64,000 nucleotides of DNA from Streptomyces sp. MST-110588 (GCF_022695595.1 NZ_CP074380.1:6330001-6394000), one strand, 5' to 3'. Positions 35,815 through 46,368 are shown, numbered from the stretch's first letter. Notes: a model not told the origin generated them from the sequence alone. Numbers and translations are program-made.

Positions 35815-36554
35815 ATGTCCGTCATGGAAGTCATGGACGCCTCGGCGCCGACACATGTCGCCCACCGCGACAACCACACCCACCGCGACGTGAACGGTGG
35901 CTGGCTGCGCCCCGCGGTCTTCGGCGCCATGGACGGACTGGTCTCGAACCTCGCCCTGATGACGGGCGTCGCCGGCGGCTCCGTATCGCAGCAGACGATC
36001 ATCATCACCGGCCTCGCGGGCCTGGCCGCCGGCGCCTTCTCCATGGCCGCCGGCGAGTACACCTCCGTCGCCTCCCAGCGCGAGCTGGTCCTCGCCGAGC
36101 TGGACGTCGAGCGGGCCGAGCTGCGCAAGCACCCCAAGGACGAGCTGGAGGAGCTGGCGGCGCTGTACGAGTCCCGCGGGTGGAGCCCGCGCTCGCCCGC
36201 GAGGTGGCCAAGCAGCTCTCCAAGGACCCCGAGCAGGCCCTGGAGATCCACGCCCGCGAGGAGCTGGGCATCGACCCGTCCGATCTGCCCTCGCCCACGG
36301 TCGCCGCCGTCTCCTCCTTCGGCTCCTTCGCGCTGGGTGCCCTGCTGCCCGTACTGCCGTACCTCCTGGGTGCCTCGGCCCTGTGGCCCGCGGTGCTGCT
36401 GGCCCTGCTCGGACTTTTCGCGTGCGGGGCGGTCGTGGCCCGCGTAACGGCACGCTCGTGGTGGTTCAGCGGACTGCGTCAGCTCGTACTGGGCGGAGCA
36501 GCGGCCGGTGTGACGTACGCCCTGGGGGCCTTGTTCGGAACCGCCGTAGGGTGA
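35815..36554 (+). CDS. VIT1/CCC1 family transporter, frameshifted
   Basis: A vacuolar-iron-transporter-like membrane protein. The N-terminal half has GGWLRPAVFGAMDGLVSNLALMTGVAGG (parts), the helix TGLAGLAAGAFSMAAGEYTSVASQ, and a charged cytosolic bundle up to LAALYESRG. At GGG (36178-36180) the frame must gain one G to continue as VEPALAREVAKQLSKDPEQALEIHAREELGIDP and the last three helices (LGALLPVLPYLLG, LWPAVLLALLGLFACGAVV, GAAAGVTYALGALFG). As written, the first frame runs on to 36447 without family likeness. Family members move Fe or Mn. Either an assembly error or a broken gene. Confidence 0.85.
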
Positions 36555-36849
36555 GACCCTGCGCATCCATGCATGTGACCGCATAGTTAACGCCTAATTC
36601 ACGGTTTCGCCCCGCCAGGAGTTGGGCATAAGGCCGAGGCGTTGCGGGCAATGTCGCCCCTGAAGCGCAGCGCTTTCGGAGCGATCCCTCCGTCCGCGTC
36701 CTTGATCCACTGCTATCGCGGTGTCCGCATGCTGGAAGGCGCTATCCGCTTTCCGAGAAGCAGGTCATCCTGTAACCTGCACGAAATTTCGCAGAGGGCC
36801 AACGTCGTCCCTCGGCACAGCACATGCCACGACGACGTTGGGAGAGCCG
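36555..36849. promoter_or_regulatory. upstream region of gltBD with a start-proximal hairpin
   Basis: About 295 bp. CCAACGTCGT (36799-36808) and ACGACGTTGG (36832-36841) form a perfect 10-bp stem with a 23-nt loop; its 3' arm runs into the ribosome site GGGAG (36840-36844) six bases before the gltB ATG. This could tune gltB translation. GTTAACGCCTAATTCACGG near 36588 is AT-richer and may be part of a promoter. No known riboswitch class was recognised. Confidence 0.5.
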
Positions 36850-39800
36850 ATGCGTTTCGCGTCCACGCACTCCGCGACCACCGGCAGCGCCAGCGCCGCA
36901 TGGTCGCCCATGGACGGGCGCCCCGCCGAGCAGGGGATGTACGACCCGCGCAACGAGCACGACGCCTGCGGTGTCGGCTTTGTGGCAACCCTTACGGGCG
37001 AGGCCGACCATGCGCTGGTCGAGCAGGCCCTCACCGTCCTGCGGAATCTTGAGCACCGCGGCGCGACCGGCTCCGAACCGGACTCCGGAGACGGCGCCGG
37101 CATCCTTCTCCAGGTCCCCGACGCCTTCCTGCGGGAGAGCGTCACCTTCGGCCTGCCCGAGGCCGGCGCGTACGCCGTCGGTATCGCCTTCCTCCCCGCC
37201 GACGCCCACGAAGCCGCCGCCGCCGTCTCGCGAATCGAGACGATCGCGTCCGAAGAAGGACTGGACGTGCTGGGGTGGCGCGTCGTCCCGGTCGCCCCCG
37301 AGCTCCTGGGCAGCGGCGCCCGCGCCACCATGCCGGCCTTCTCCCAGCTCTTCGTCGCCGACAAGGGCGCTGCGGAAGCAGGCGGTACGGAAGCAGGCGC
37401 TGCGGAAGCAGGCGGTACGGAAACCAGCAGTGCAGGCGCGGACACCGCCCGCCCGCCCAAGGCCACCGGCCTGGCCCTGGACCGCAAGGCGTTCGTACTG
37501 CGCAAGCGCGCCGAGCGCGAGGCCGGGGTCTACTTCCCCTCGCTGTCCGCCCGCACGATCGTCTACAAGGGCATGCTGACCACCGGCCAGCTCGAACCCT
37601 TCTTCCCCGACCTCTCCGACCGCCGCTTCGCCACCGCCATCGCGCTGGTCCACTCCCGGTTCTCCACCAACACCTTCCCGAGCTGGCCGCTCGCCCACCC
37701 GTACCGCTTCGTCGCCCACAACGGTGAGATCAACACGGTCAAGGGCAACCGCAACTGGATGCGCGCCCGCGAGTCGCAGCTCGCCTCCCCGCTTTTCGCC
37801 GGTACCGCCACCGGAAGCACCGGCACCCGAACCGGTGCCGCAACCGACGCCCCGACCGACGCCCCGACCGACCACAGCGGCTTGGAGCGCCTCTTCCCGG
37901 TCTGCACCCCCGACGCCTCCGACTCCGCCTCCTTCGACGAGGTCCTGGAACTGCTCCACCTCGGAGGCCGCTCCCTGCCGCACGCCGTCTTGATGATGGT
38001 CCCGGAGGCGTGGGAGAACTCCACCTCCATGGACCCGGCCCGCCGCGCCTTCTACCAGTACCACTCCACGATGATGGAGCCCTGGGACGGCCCGGCCTGT
38101 GTCACCTTCACCGACGGCACCCAGGTCGGCGCGGTCCTGGACCGCAACGGCCTGCGCCCGGGCCGCTACTGGGTCACCGACGACGGCCTGGTCGTGCTCT
38201 CCTCCGAGGTCGGTGTCCTGGACATCGACCCCGCCAAGGTCGTCCGCAAGGGCCGCCTCCAGCCCGGCCGGATGTTCCTCGTGGACACCGCCGAGCACCG
38301 CATCATCGAGGACGACGAGATCAAGGCGCGGCTCGCCGCCGAGCACCCGTACGAGGAGTGGCTGGAAGCCGGCCTGATCGACCTCGCGGACCTGCCCGAG
38401 CGCGAGCACATCGTGCACACCCACGCCTCGGTCACCCGCCGCCAGCAGACCTTCGGCTACACCGAGGAAGAGCTGCGCGTCATCCTCGCCCCGATGGCCA
38501 AGACCGGCGCCGAGCCCATCGGCTCCATGGGTACGGACTCCCCGATCGCGGCCCTCTCCGAGCGCCCCCGGCTGCTGTTCGACTACTTCACTCAGCTCTT
38601 CGCGCAGGTCACCAACCCGCCGCTGGACGCGATCCGGGAGGAACTGGTCACCTCCCTGATCTCCTCCCTCGGCCCGCAGGGCAACCTGCTGGAGCCCACC
38701 GCGGCCTCCTGCCGCAGTGTCACCCTGCCCTTCCCGGTGATCGACAACGACGAGCTGGCCAAGCTCATCCACATCAACGCCGACGGTGACATGCCGGGCA
38801 TGAAGGCCGTGACCCTCTCCGGCCTCTACCGGGTCTCCGGGGGCGGCGGCGCGCTGGCCGCCCGTATCGCCGAGATCTGCGCCGAGGCCGACGCCGCCAT
38901 AGAAGACGGCGCCCGCCTGATCGTGCTGTCCGACCGCCACTCCGACGCCGAGCACGCGCCGATCCCCTCCCTGCTGCTGACCGCCGCCGTCCACCACCAC
39001 CTCATCCGTACGAAGCAGCGCACGCAGGTCGGCCTGCTCGTGGAGGCCGGTGACGTACGCGAGGTGCACCACGTCGCGCTGCTCATCGGGTACGGCGCCG
39101 CGGCCGTCAACCCCTACCTGGCGATGGAGTCGGTGGAGGACCTGGTCCGGGCCGGCACCTTCCTCCCGGCCGGCACCGAGCCCGAGGCCGCCATCAAGAA
39201 CCTGATCAAGGCGCTCGGCAAGGGCGTGCTGAAGGTCATGTCCAAGATGGGCATCTCCACCGTCGCCTCCTACCGGGGCGCACAGGTCTTCGAGGCCGTC
39301 GGCCTGGACCCCGAGTTCGTGGACGCGTACTTCCACGGCACCGCCACCAAGATCGGCGGGGTCGGTCTCGACGTCATCGCCGAGGAGGTCGCGGCCCGGC
39401 ACGCCAAGGCGTACCCGGCCACCGGCATCGCCGCCACCCACCGCGCCCTGGACATCGGCGGTGAGTACCAGTGGCGCCGCGAGGGCGAACCCCACCTGTT
39501 CGACCCGGACACCGTCTTCCGTCTTCAGCACTCCACCCGCTCGCGCCGCTACGACATCTTCAAGCAGTACACCGAACGGGTGAATGAGCAGTCGGAGCGT
39601 CTGATGACGCTGCGCGGCCTGTTCAGCTTCAAATCCGACCGGCCCGCGGTCCCCCTGGAGGAGGTCGAGCCGGCGAGCGAGATCGTCAAGCGCTTCTCCA
39701 CCGGCGCGATGTCCTACGGGTCCATCTCCCGCGAGGCCCATGAGACCCTCGCCATCGCCATGAACCAGTTGGGCGGCAAGTCCAACACCGGTGAGGGCGG

Positions 39801-41619
39801 CGAGGACCCGGACCGCCTGTACGACCCGGCGCGCCGTTCCGCCATCAAGCAGGTCGCCTCCGGCCGTTTCGGCGTCACCAGCGAATACCTGGTCAACGCG
39901 GACGACATCCAGATCAAGATGGCGCAGGGCGCCAAGCCCGGCGAGGGCGGCCAGCTCCCCGGCCACAAGGTCTACCCCTGGGTCGCCAGGACCCGGCACT
40001 CCACTCCGGGCGTCGGCCTGATCTCCCCGCCGCCGCACCACGACATCTACTCCATCGAGGACCTCGCCCAGCTCATCCACGACCTGAAGAACGCCAACCC
40101 CCGGGCGCGCATCCACGTCAAGCTGGTCTCCGAGGTCGGTGTCGGCACCGTCGCCGCCGGCGTCTCCAAGGCCCACGCGGACGTCGTCCTGATCTCCGGC
40201 CACGACGGCGGCACCGGCGCCTCCCCGCTGACCTCTTTGAAGCACGCCGGCGGCCCCTGGGAGCTGGGCCTGGCCGAGACCCAGCAGACGCTGCTGCTCA
40301 ACGGCCTGCGCGACCGCATCGTCGTACAGACCGACGGGCAGCTCAAGACCGGCCGTGACGTGATCATCGCCGCTCTCCTGGGCGCCGAGGAGTACGGCTT
40401 CGCCACCGCCCCGCTCGTCGTCTCCGGCTGCGTCATGATGCGCGTCTGCCACCTGGACACCTGCCCGGTCGGCATCGCCACCCAGAACCCGACGCTGCGC
40501 GAACGTTTCAGCGGCAAGGCCGAGTACATCGTCAACTTCTTCGAGTTCATCGCCCAAGAGGTCCGCGAACTCCTGGCCCAGCTCGGTTTCCGTACGCTGG
40601 ACGAGGCCATCGGCCACGCCGAGCTGCTGAACACCGAGAAGGCCGTCAGCCACTGGAAGGCGCAGGGACTGGACCTCGCCCCGCTGCTGCACGTCCCCGA
40701 GCTGCCCGAAGGCGCCGTACGCCACCAGGTCACCGTCCAGGACCACGGCCTGGAGAAGGCGCTGGACAACGAGCTGATCAAGCTCGCCGCCGACGCGCTG
40801 TCCGCCGAGAGCGCCGAGGCCGCGCAGCCCGTACGCGCCCAGGTCGCCATCCGGAACATCAACCGGACCGTCGGCACGATGCTCGGCCACGAGGTGACCA
40901 AGAAGTTCGGCGGCGCCGGACTGCCCGAGGACACCATCGACATCACCTTCACCGGCTCGGCCGGCCAGTCCTTCGGCGCGTTCCTGCCGCGCGGCATCAC
41001 CCTGCGCCTGGAGGGCGACGCCAACGACTACGTCGCCAAGGGCCTCTCGGGCGGCCGGGTGATCGTCCGCCCGGACCGCGCCGCCGACCACCTGGCCGAG
41101 TACTCCACCATCGCCGGCAACACCCTGGCCTACGGAGCCACCGGCGGTGAACTGTTCCTGCGCGGCCGGGTCGGCGAGCGGTTCTGCGTACGCAACTCCG
41201 GCGCGACCGTCGTCTCCGAAGGCGTCGGTGACCACGGCTGCGAGTACATGACCGGCGGCCACGCCGTGGTCCTGGGTGAGACGGGCCGTAACTTCGCTGC
41301 CGGCATGTCCGGCGGCGTCGCGTACGTCATCGACCTGGACAAGGACAACGTCAACCCGGAGCTGACCGGCGCGGTCGGCCCCCTGGAGGACACCGACAAG
41401 CGGTGGCTGCACGACGTGGTGCGCCGCCACCAGGAGGAGACCGGCTCCACCGTCGCCGCCAGGCTCCTCGACGACTGGGACGCCTCCGCCGCCCGCTTCA
41501 GCAAGGTGCTTCCAGCCACCTACAAGGCCGTGCTCGCCGCCAAGGACGCCGCCGAGCGAGCCGGGCTCTCCGAGTCCGAGACCCACGAGAAGATGATGGA
41601 GGCGGCGACCCATGGCTGA
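36850..41619 (+). CDS. gltB: glutamate synthase (NADPH) large subunit
   Basis: A 1589-residue enzyme that makes two glutamates from glutamine and 2-oxoglutarate. The N-terminal Ntn amidotransferase has its nucleophile Cys at residue 40 ([10 protein letters not shown]); the 39-residue propeptide would be cleaved. Central and FMN-binding synthase domains include [31 protein letters not shown] (parts). [3Fe-4S] cysteines are about 1194, 1200 and 1205 ([15 protein letters not shown]). The glycine-rich C-terminal beta-helix follows. Around residues 175-195 a 15-bp repeat inserts [10 protein letters not shown] units, and another Thr/Asp/Ala-rich insert lies near residue 330. The stop overlaps gltD by eight bases. 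Confidence 0.96.
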   Translation: MRFASTHSATTGSASAAWSPMDGRPAEQGMYDPRNEHDACGVGFVATLTGEADHALVEQALTVLRNLEHRGATGSEPDSGDGAGILLQVPDAFLRESVTFGLPEAGAYAVGIAFLPADAHEAAAAVSRIETIASEEGLDVLGWRVVPVAPELLGSGARATMPAFSQLFVADKGAAEAGGTEAGAAEAGGTETSSAGADTARPPKATGLALDRKAFVLRKRAEREAGVYFPSLSARTIVYKGMLTTGQLEPFFPDLSDRRFATAIALVHSRFSTNTFPSWPLAHPYRFVAHNGEINTVKGNRNWMRARESQLASPLFAGTATGSTGTRTGAATDAPTDAPTDHSGLERLFPVCTPDASDSASFDEVLELLHLGGRSLPHAVLMMVPEAWENSTSMDPARRAFYQYHSTMMEPWDGPACVTFTDGTQVGAVLDRNGLRPGRYWVTDDGLVVLSSEVGVLDIDPAKVVRKGRLQPGRMFLVDTAEHRIIEDDEIKARLAAEHPYEEWLEAGLIDLADLPEREHIVHTHASVTRRQQTFGYTEEELRVILAPMAKTGAEPIGSMGTDSPIAALSERPRLLFDYFTQLFAQVTNPPLDAIREELVTSLISSLGPQGNLLEPTAASCRSVTLPFPVIDNDELAKLIHINADGDMPGMKAVTLSGLYRVSGGGGALAARIAEICAEADAAIEDGARLIVLSDRHSDAEHAPIPSLLLTAAVHHHLIRTKQRTQVGLLVEAGDVREVHHVALLIGYGAAAVNPYLAMESVEDLVRAGTFLPAGTEPEAAIKNLIKALGKGVLKVMSKMGISTVASYRGAQVFEAVGLDPEFVDAYFHGTATKIGGVGLDVIAEEVAARHAKAYPATGIAATHRALDIGGEYQWRREGEPHLFDPDTVFRLQHSTRSRRYDIFKQYTERVNEQSERLMTLRGLFSFKSDRPAVPLEEVEPASEIVKRFSTGAMSYGSISREAHETLAIAMNQLGGKSNTGEGGEDPDRLYDPARRSAIKQVASGRFGVTSEYLVNADDIQIKMAQGAKPGEGGQLPGHKVYPWVARTRHSTPGVGLISPPPHHDIYSIEDLAQLIHDLKNANPRARIHVKLVSEVGVGTVAAGVSKAHADVVLISGHDGGTGASPLTSLKHAGGPWELGLAETQQTLLLNGLRDRIVVQTDGQLKTGRDVIIAALLGAEEYGFATAPLVVSGCVMMRVCHLDTCPVGIATQNPTLRERFSGKAEYIVNFFEFIAQEVRELLAQLGFRTLDEAIGHAELLNTEKAVSHWKAQGLDLAPLLHVPELPEGAVRHQVTVQDHGLEKALDNELIKLAADALSAESAEAAQPVRAQVAIRNINRTVGTMLGHEVTKKFGGAGLPEDTIDITFTGSAGQSFGAFLPRGITLRLEGDANDYVAKGLSGGRVIVRPDRAADHLAEYSTIAGNTLAYGATGGELFLRGRVGERFCVRNSGATVVSEGVGDHGCEYMTGGHAVVLGETGRNFAAGMSGGVAYVIDLDKDNVNPELTGAVGPLEDTDKRWLHDVVRRHQEETGSTVAARLLDDWDASAARFSKVLPATYKAVLAAKDAAERAGLSESETHEKMMEAATHG
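37369..37428 (+). repeat. four 15-bp repeats inside gltB
   Basis: Alternating units GCTGCGGAAGCAGGC and GGTACGGAAGCAGGC (two of each, the last degenerate) encode [10 protein letters not shown] in a surface-loop position of the amidotransferase domain. The length is a multiple of three, so the enzyme frame is kept. Confidence 0.8.
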
Positions 41620-43072
41620 CCCGAAGGGCTTTTTGACCACCGACCGCGAGGTCGCCCGGATGCGCCCCGTCAGCGAGCGGGTCCGGGACTGGAACGAGGT
41701 GTACGTCCCCGGCTCCCTGCTGCCGGTCATCAGCAAGCAGGCCGGCCGCTGCATGGACTGCGGCATCCCCTTCTGCCACAACGGCTGTCCGCTGGGCAAC
41801 CTCATCCCCGAGTGGAACGACTACGCCTACCGGGAGGACTGGCGGGCCGCCAGTGAGCGGCTGCACGCCACCAACAACTTCCCCGAATTCACCGGCCGGC
41901 TGTGCCCCGCGCCCTGCGAGTCCGCGTGTGTGCTGGGCATCAACCAGCCGCCGGTGACCATCAAGAACGTCGAGGTCACCATCGTCGACAAGGCGTGGGA
42001 CAGCGGTGACATCACCCCGCAGCCGCCCGAGCGGCTCAGCGGCAAGACCGTCGCCGTCATCGGGTCCGGCCCGGCGGGCCTGGCCGCCGCCCAGCAGCTC
42101 ACCCGCGCCGGCCACACCGTTGCCGTCTACGAGCGCGCCGACCGCATCGGCGGGCTGCTGCGCTACGGCATCCCCGAGTTCAAGATGGAGAAGCGGCACA
42201 TCAACCGCCGTATCGAGCAGATGCGTGCGGAGGGCACCAAGTTCCGTACGGAGGTGGAGATCGGCCTCGACATCGACGCCGCCAAGCTGCGCAAGCGCTA
42301 TGACGCGGTGGTCATCGCGGCCGGCGCCACCACCTCCCGCGACCTGAAGGTCCCCGGGCGCGAGCTGAACGGCATCCACTTCGCGATGGAGTACCTGCCG
42401 CTGGCCAACAAGGTGCAGGAGGGCGACCTGACGGTCTCCCCGATCACCGCCGAGGGCAAGCACGTCGTGGTCATCGGCGGCGGTGACACCGGCGCGGACT
42501 GTGTCGGCACCGCCCACCGCCAGGGCGCGGCCTCCGTCACCCAACTGGAGATCATGCCCCGGCCCGGCGAGGAGCGCTCGCCCGCCCAGCCCTGGCCGAC
42601 CTTCCCGATGCTCTACAAGGTCACCTCGGCCCACGAGGAGGGCGGTGAGCGCGTCTACTCCGTCTCCACCACCCACTTCGAGGGCGACGAGGACGGCAAC
42701 GTCCAGTGGCTGCACCTGGTCGAGGTGGAGTTCACCGACGGCAAGCTGACGCCCAAGCCCGGCACGGAACGCCGTATCCCCGCCCAACTGGTCACGTTGG
42801 CCATGGGTTTCACCGGCACCGACCAGGAGAACGGGCTGGTCGCCCAGTTCGGGCTGGAGCTGGACGCACGCGGCAACATCGCCCGGGACGCGGACTTCGC
42901 CACCAACGTCCCCGGCGTGTACGTGGCCGGTGACGCCGGACGCGGGCAGTCCCTGATCGTGTGGGCCATCGCCGAGGGCCGCTCCGCCGCCCGTGGCGTG
43001 GACCGCTATCTGACGGGAGCCAGCGCCCTGCCCGCGCCGATCAAGCCGACGGACCGCGCACTGACGGTGTAA
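41612..43072 (+). CDS. gltD: glutamate synthase (NADPH) small subunit
   Basis: A 486-residue flavoprotein passing electrons from NADPH to GltB. N-terminal Fe-S cysteines occur at 47, 50, 55 and 59 ([17 protein letters not shown]), with a second set in [17 protein letters not shown] site is [26 protein letters not shown] site is [15 protein letters not shown]; the C-terminal [22 protein letters not shown] completes the FAD fold. The ATG overlaps the end of gltB, typical for the pair. Confidence 0.96.
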   Translation: MADPKGFLTTDREVARMRPVSERVRDWNEVYVPGSLLPVISKQAGRCMDCGIPFCHNGCPLGNLIPEWNDYAYREDWRAASERLHATNNFPEFTGRLCPAPCESACVLGINQPPVTIKNVEVTIVDKAWDSGDITPQPPERLSGKTVAVIGSGPAGLAAAQQLTRAGHTVAVYERADRIGGLLRYGIPEFKMEKRHINRRIEQMRAEGTKFRTEVEIGLDIDAAKLRKRYDAVVIAAGATTSRDLKVPGRELNGIHFAMEYLPLANKVQEGDLTVSPITAEGKHVVVIGGGDTGADCVGTAHRQGAASVTQLEIMPRPGEERSPAQPWPTFPMLYKVTSAHEEGGERVYSVSTTHFEGDEDGNVQWLHLVEVEFTDGKLTPKPGTERRIPAQLVTLAMGFTGTDQENGLVAQFGLELDARGNIARDADFATNVPGVYVAGDAGRGQSLIVWAIAEGRSAARGVDRYLTGASALPAPIKPTDRALTV

Positions 43073-43377
43073 CCAGCCGTACGCCCCGGTCCTGCGCCCT
43101 GCTGTGCGCCCCGCCGCGTGACCGGCGGCGCACTCTCCACGGCGCGCGCGGTCCGCGTACGGCCCCCGTACGGCGCGCGCCCCCCCCAGATGTCCCGTAC
43201 AGCGTCGTGCGGAACAACCGCGGCGCCTGTCCCCTCCCCCGACCGGAGGGCAGGCGCCGCACTCGTTCCCCCTCATTCCGGCCGTGTCGTCGGCACGGCG
43301 GAACTCCTTCGGACGGCCGAGGTCATGGGCGCGCTTCCTGAGGCCATGAACACGTCCCAAGCCTCCTTCAAGCCCCC
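43073..43377. other. convergent gap after gltD
   Basis: About 300 bp between convergent genes. Apart from the terminator at 43220 it contains only GC-rich sequence with CGTACGG-type motifs; no gene is evident. Confidence 0.5.
43220..43260. terminator. terminator downstream of gltBD
   Basis: A 13-bp stem (43220-43232 with 43248-43260; GCGGCGCCTG pairs with CAGGCGCCGC, then one G-U pair and two G-C pairs) with a 15-nt C-rich loop. ACTCGTTCCCCC follows. It lies between convergent genes and may work in both directions. Confidence 0.75.
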
Positions 43378-43983
43378 TCAAGCGTTCTCAAGCGGACTCA
43401 AGCCCCCTCCGGCCCCCGACTGCTGTACGGGAAACCGGCGCCCCAGCTTCCGCGCCAGCTCCCGCGCGGTGGCCGGTACGGCCAGGGGCACCGGCGCGGA
43501 ACTGGACCGGAAGTCGTGGACCGGCGGGCACCACGTGGAGACGCCGAGCCGGCGGTCCCCCAGCGGCAGCACCCACCGCGGGTCGGCGTGCACCCGCAGC
43601 ACCTGCGCCTCGATCTCGGTCCACGCGCCGTCCGGTGTCGTCCGCGCGCCGCCCCCGCGCGCCTCCAACTGCACCGGGCAGTCCACCACCCGCGGCGGTC
43701 GCACCAGTTCGGACGGCTCGGTCCACGGCGCCTCCGCGCACCGGTGGCGCGCACCGTACGCACTGTCCTCACCCGCCGCCTCGGCTGCCGGCAGGCTGAT
43801 CACCACATCCGGCCGCACCGCGAGATTGCGCGCGGTGCGCCCGCGCGCGGGCATCGTCGCGTGGATGACCGGCCCCTGTTCCCAGCGGACGCGCAGGACG
43901 GCGACCTCATACGTCCCGTCCTCATTCTCCGTGGACAGCAGGGCCTTCACGGCCCATCTGCCCTTCCCCGGCACGGATTCCAT
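43378..43983 (-). CDS. flavin-reductase-like FMN-binding split-barrel protein
   Basis: A 201-residue protein resembling flavin reductase/FMN-binding split barrels: ALLSTENEDGTYEVAVLRV, GRTARNLAVRPDVVISLPAA (flavin phosphate region) and ELVRPPRVVDCPVQLEA, then IEAQVLRVHADPRWVLP. The expected flavin-binding core is present, but the C terminus (VHDFRSSSAPVPLAVPATARELAR) is not typical, so the exact role is uncertain. ATG 43983 (MESVPGKGRW) is chosen over GTG 44019. It is divergent from a winged-helix regulator 66 bp away. Confidence 0.65.
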   Translation of the reverse strand: MESVPGKGRWAVKALLSTENEDGTYEVAVLRVRWEQGPVIHATMPARGRTARNLAVRPDVVISLPAAEAAGEDSAYGARHRCAEAPWTEPSELVRPPRVVDCPVQLEARGGGARTTPDGAWTEIEAQVLRVHADPRWVLPLGDRRLGVSTWCPPVHDFRSSSAPVPLAVPATARELARKLGRRFPVQQSGAGGGLSPLENA

Positions 43984-44006
43984 GCTTAGAGGATAGAAGC
44001 CAGATA

Positions 44007-44024
44007 CTTCGGCGCTCACCGAAG
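44007..44024. promoter_or_regulatory. small dyad between divergent genes
   Basis: CTTCGG-CGCTCA-CCGAAG is a 6-bp perfect dyad in the 66-bp gap between the flavin-binding gene and the winged-helix regulator, so it may be an operator for that regulator. Confidence 0.4.
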
Positions 44025-44049
44025 GGTTATGAGACGTTACTCTCTGTGC

Positions 44050-44940
44050 ATGAACCGACGGGACGCTTATCTAGAAAGCATCGCGGACACCCCGGACCTC
44101 GCCGCCCTGGCGGGCCTGCTCGCCGACCGCACGCGCGCGGCCATCTGCATGGCCCTGCTGGACGGAGGCGCCTGGACGGCAGGCGAACTCGCCGAATACG
44201 CCGCGGTCGCGCCCTCCACCACCACCGAACACCTCAACCTCCTGGTCTCCTCCGGACTGCTCACCGAGGAGCGCCAGGGGCGGCGGCGCTATGTTCGCCT
44301 GGCCGGGCCGGACACCGCGGAGGCCCTGGAAAACCTCGCGGGCCTGGCCCCCTACCGCCCGGTTCCCATCCGCTCTTTGGCCGAGGCCAACCACCGCCGG
44401 GCGCTGCACCACGCCCGCACCTGCTACGACCACATCGCCGGAGCGCTGGGCGTCGGCATCGCCCGGGCCATGACCGAACGGGCCCTGCTGGCCGACGAGT
44501 ACGGCCTGGTCCTGACCCACGCCGGCGCGGCCTGGCTCGCCGACCTCGGCATCCAGGACGCGGGCCCGTCCGACGCCTACCGTGCGCACGTACGCACCTG
44601 CCTGGACTGGACGGCACGCCGCCAGCACCTCTCGGGAGCGGTGGGCGCCGCGCTGTACCGGCACGCCCTGGGGGAGGGCTGGATCGTCAAGGCCGGCGCC
44701 ACCCGCATCCTGACCGTCACGGCGGCGGGGCGGGTCGCCTTCAGGCGCCACCTGGGCCTGGGTGACGCGGCCCTGGAGCCCTCCAGCGGCCCGCTCATCG
44801 CCCCGCCACCCACTCCGGCCCCGGCTGCCCTTCCCGTCACCGGCCGTCTCATGACTTCACCCACCGAACTGGCGGACCGAACAGCGGGCCCGGCCCCGGC
44901 CGTCACCGTCCCGGTCAGTCAAGTTCCCCCACATGTGTGA
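44050..44940 (+). CDS. ArsR-type winged-helix regulator with C-terminal extension
   Basis: A 296-residue regulator. The N-terminal ArsR-like domain is LAALAGLLADRTRAAICMALLDGGAWTAGELAEYAAVAPSTTTEHLNLLVSSGLLTEERQGRRRYVRL (split here; residues about 12-80). The middle holds a second conserved block (HHARTCYDHIAGALGVGIARAM ... DLGIQDAGPSDAYRAHVRTCLDWTARRQHLSG, shown in part) typical of a Streptomyces subgroup. The last 45 residues are Pro/Thr-rich. Ligand unknown. It overlaps the convergent MarR gene by 26 bases at the 3' end. Confidence 0.82.
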   Translation: MNRRDAYLESIADTPDLAALAGLLADRTRAAICMALLDGGAWTAGELAEYAAVAPSTTTEHLNLLVSSGLLTEERQGRRRYVRLAGPDTAEALENLAGLAPYRPVPIRSLAEANHRRALHHARTCYDHIAGALGVGIARAMTERALLADEYGLVLTHAGAAWLADLGIQDAGPSDAYRAHVRTCLDWTARRQHLSGAVGAALYRHALGEGWIVKAGATRILTVTAAGRVAFRRHLGLGDAALEPSSGPLIAPPPTPAPAALPVTGRLMTSPTELADRTAGPAPAVTVPVSQVPPHV

Positions 44941-45511
44941 TCCGGTCGTCACCGAGCCGCTCCTGTACGTCCAGCAGCAGCACCCGCAGCAGCCCGGCGA
45001 GCTGACGCTGCTCCTCACCCGTCAGGCCGCCGATCAGCTCCGCCTCCCGGTGCAGCACCTGGTCGACCGTCGTCTCGACCAGTTCGTGCCCCGCGGCGGT
45101 CAGTGCGACCAGGACCGTACGGGAGCGGCCCGCTGCGGGCCGGCGCGTGACCAGACCTGCTCGTTCGGCGCGCGCCACCCGCTGTGAGACCGCACCGGCC
45201 GTCACCAGCGAGCGCCGCCCGAGCTCGCGAGTGCTCAGGGTGTAAGGCTCCCCGGCCCGGCGCAGCACGCTCAGCAGGTCCAAGGTGGCGGTGTCGACCC
45301 CGGCACGGGCCAGCACCCGGCGGCGGTCGTCCCCCAAGAGCTTGGCCAACTGCCAGATCGGCGTCACGATGCCGACGGAGGAGACGGGCGTGCCAGGGCG
45401 CTCGCGCTCCCATGCGTCGGCGATCTCCTGGACGGGGTAGCGGCGCGAGCCGTCCGTACTGCCGGCGCCGGCCCCGTCTTCAGCGTCCTGTTCGATGTCG
45501 CCCCTTGCCAC
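44915..45511 (-). CDS. MarR-family transcriptional regulator
   Basis: A 198-residue regulator. The winged helix-turn-helix is DLLSVLRRAGEPYTLSTREL, with LVTAGAVSQRVARAERAGLV and the wing TRRPAAGRSRTVLVALTAAG. The N-terminal 30 residues are charged and variable. It is divergent from an SDR gene, and the 68-bp gap contains a perfect 26-bp palindrome, so it most likely represses both. The inducing ligand is unknown. Confidence 0.88.
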   Translation of the reverse strand: MARGDIEQDAEDGAGAGSTDGSRRYPVQEIADAWERERPGTPVSSVGIVTPIWQLAKLLGDDRRRVLARAGVDTATLDLLSVLRRAGEPYTLSTRELGRRSLVTAGAVSQRVARAERAGLVTRRPAAGRSRTVLVALTAAGHELVETTVDQVLHREAELIGGLTGEEQRQLAGLLRVLLLDVQERLGDDRITHVGELD

Positions 45512-45532
45512 GAGCCCTCCCGGCAGTGTTAT

Positions 45533-45558
45533 GTTCAGGTCTAAATTTAGACCTGAAC
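45533..45558. promoter_or_regulatory. 26-bp perfect palindrome, MarR operator
   Basis: The half-site GTTCAGGTCTAAA (45533-45545) is followed directly by its exact complement (45546-45558) with no spacer. The site lies between the divergent MarR and SDR genes and ends 21 bases before the SDR start. A 26-bp perfect palindrome at this position strongly suggests an operator. Confidence 0.85.
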
Positions 45559-45579
45559 GACGAGTTCGGAGCCCACCTT

Positions 45580-46299
45580 ATGGCACGCAACATCCTGGTC
45601 ACCGGCGGCGCCACCGGTATCGGCCGCGCCGTCGCACAGCACTTCGCCGAGCAGGGAGAGGACGTCACCATCACAGGACGCCGCCGCGCCCCCCTGGAGC
45701 GGACGGCCCAGGAAACCGGCGTCCGCGCCGTGGTCTGCGACCACACCGACCCAGCAGCCCTGACCTGCCTGCTGGCGGAACTGCCCGCGCGGATCGATGT
45801 CCTTGTCAACAACGCCGGCGGCAACACCGACTTCGACGCCGACGACGGTACGGATCTGGCTTCCTACGCGCGGCGCTTCAAAGCCAACCTCGACGCGAAC
45901 CTGCTCACCGCCGCGCTCACCACCACAGCCGTGGAGGACCGGCTCGCGGCCGGCGGCGCGGTCGTCCACATCGGCTCGATCGCCGCGGACCAGGGATCCG
46001 GCGCCTACGGTGCGGCCAAGGCCGGACTCGCCGCATGGAACGCCGGCCTGGCGGACGCACTCGGACCACGCGACATCACCGCCAACGTCGTCTCGCCCGG
46101 CTACATCGCGGACACCGAGTTCTTCCGGGACAAGCTCCGTGCCGAGCGGCGCGAATGGCTTGTGGCGGCTACCGCCGTGGGGCGGGCGGGCCGGCCGCGG
46201 GACGTCGCGGGCGCGGTGGCGTTCTTGGCCTCACCGGCGGCCCGGCACGTCACGGGGCAGGTGCTGAACGTCAACGGAGGGGCGTACAAGAGCCGTTGA
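45580..46299 (+). CDS. short-chain dehydrogenase/reductase
   Basis: A 239-residue SDR. The NAD(P) site is NILVTGGATGIGRAVAQHFAE; NNAGG follows beta strand 4; the catalytic Ser/Tyr/Lys are in VVHIGSIAADQGSGAYGAAKAGL. The C-terminal GQVLNVNGGAYKS is typical of classical SDRs. The basic GRRR after beta strand 2 suggests NADP preference. Substrate unknown. Repressed, by inference, by the divergent MarR protein. Confidence 0.9.
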   Translation: MARNILVTGGATGIGRAVAQHFAEQGEDVTITGRRRAPLERTAQETGVRAVVCDHTDPAALTCLLAELPARIDVLVNNAGGNTDFDADDGTDLASYARRFKANLDANLLTAALTTTAVEDRLAAGGAVVHIGSIAADQGSGAYGAAKAGLAAWNAGLADALGPRDITANVVSPGYIADTEFFRDKLRAERREWLVAATAVGRAGRPRDVAGAVAFLASPAARHVTGQVLNVNGGAYKSR

Positions 46300-46337
46300 C
46301 GTCGACATCGATGTGACGGGGGAGAGCGCCCGGCCAA

Positions 46338-46359
46338 GGGGCCGCCGTCCGGCGGCCCC
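46338..46359. terminator. bidirectional hairpin between convergent genes
   Basis: GGGGCCGCC (46338-46346), loop GTCC, GGCGGCCCC (46351-46359): 9-bp perfect stem between the SDR gene and the reverse-strand monooxygenase gene. Confidence 0.7.
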
Positions 46360-46368
46360 GGGCGCGGG

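Noticed and set aside
36742..41805. A 1687-codon open frame on the reverse strand through gltB.
   Set aside because: It is a GC-skew shadow: Gly/Val/Asp/Arg-rich with no family motifs, while the + strand encodes a complete GltB.
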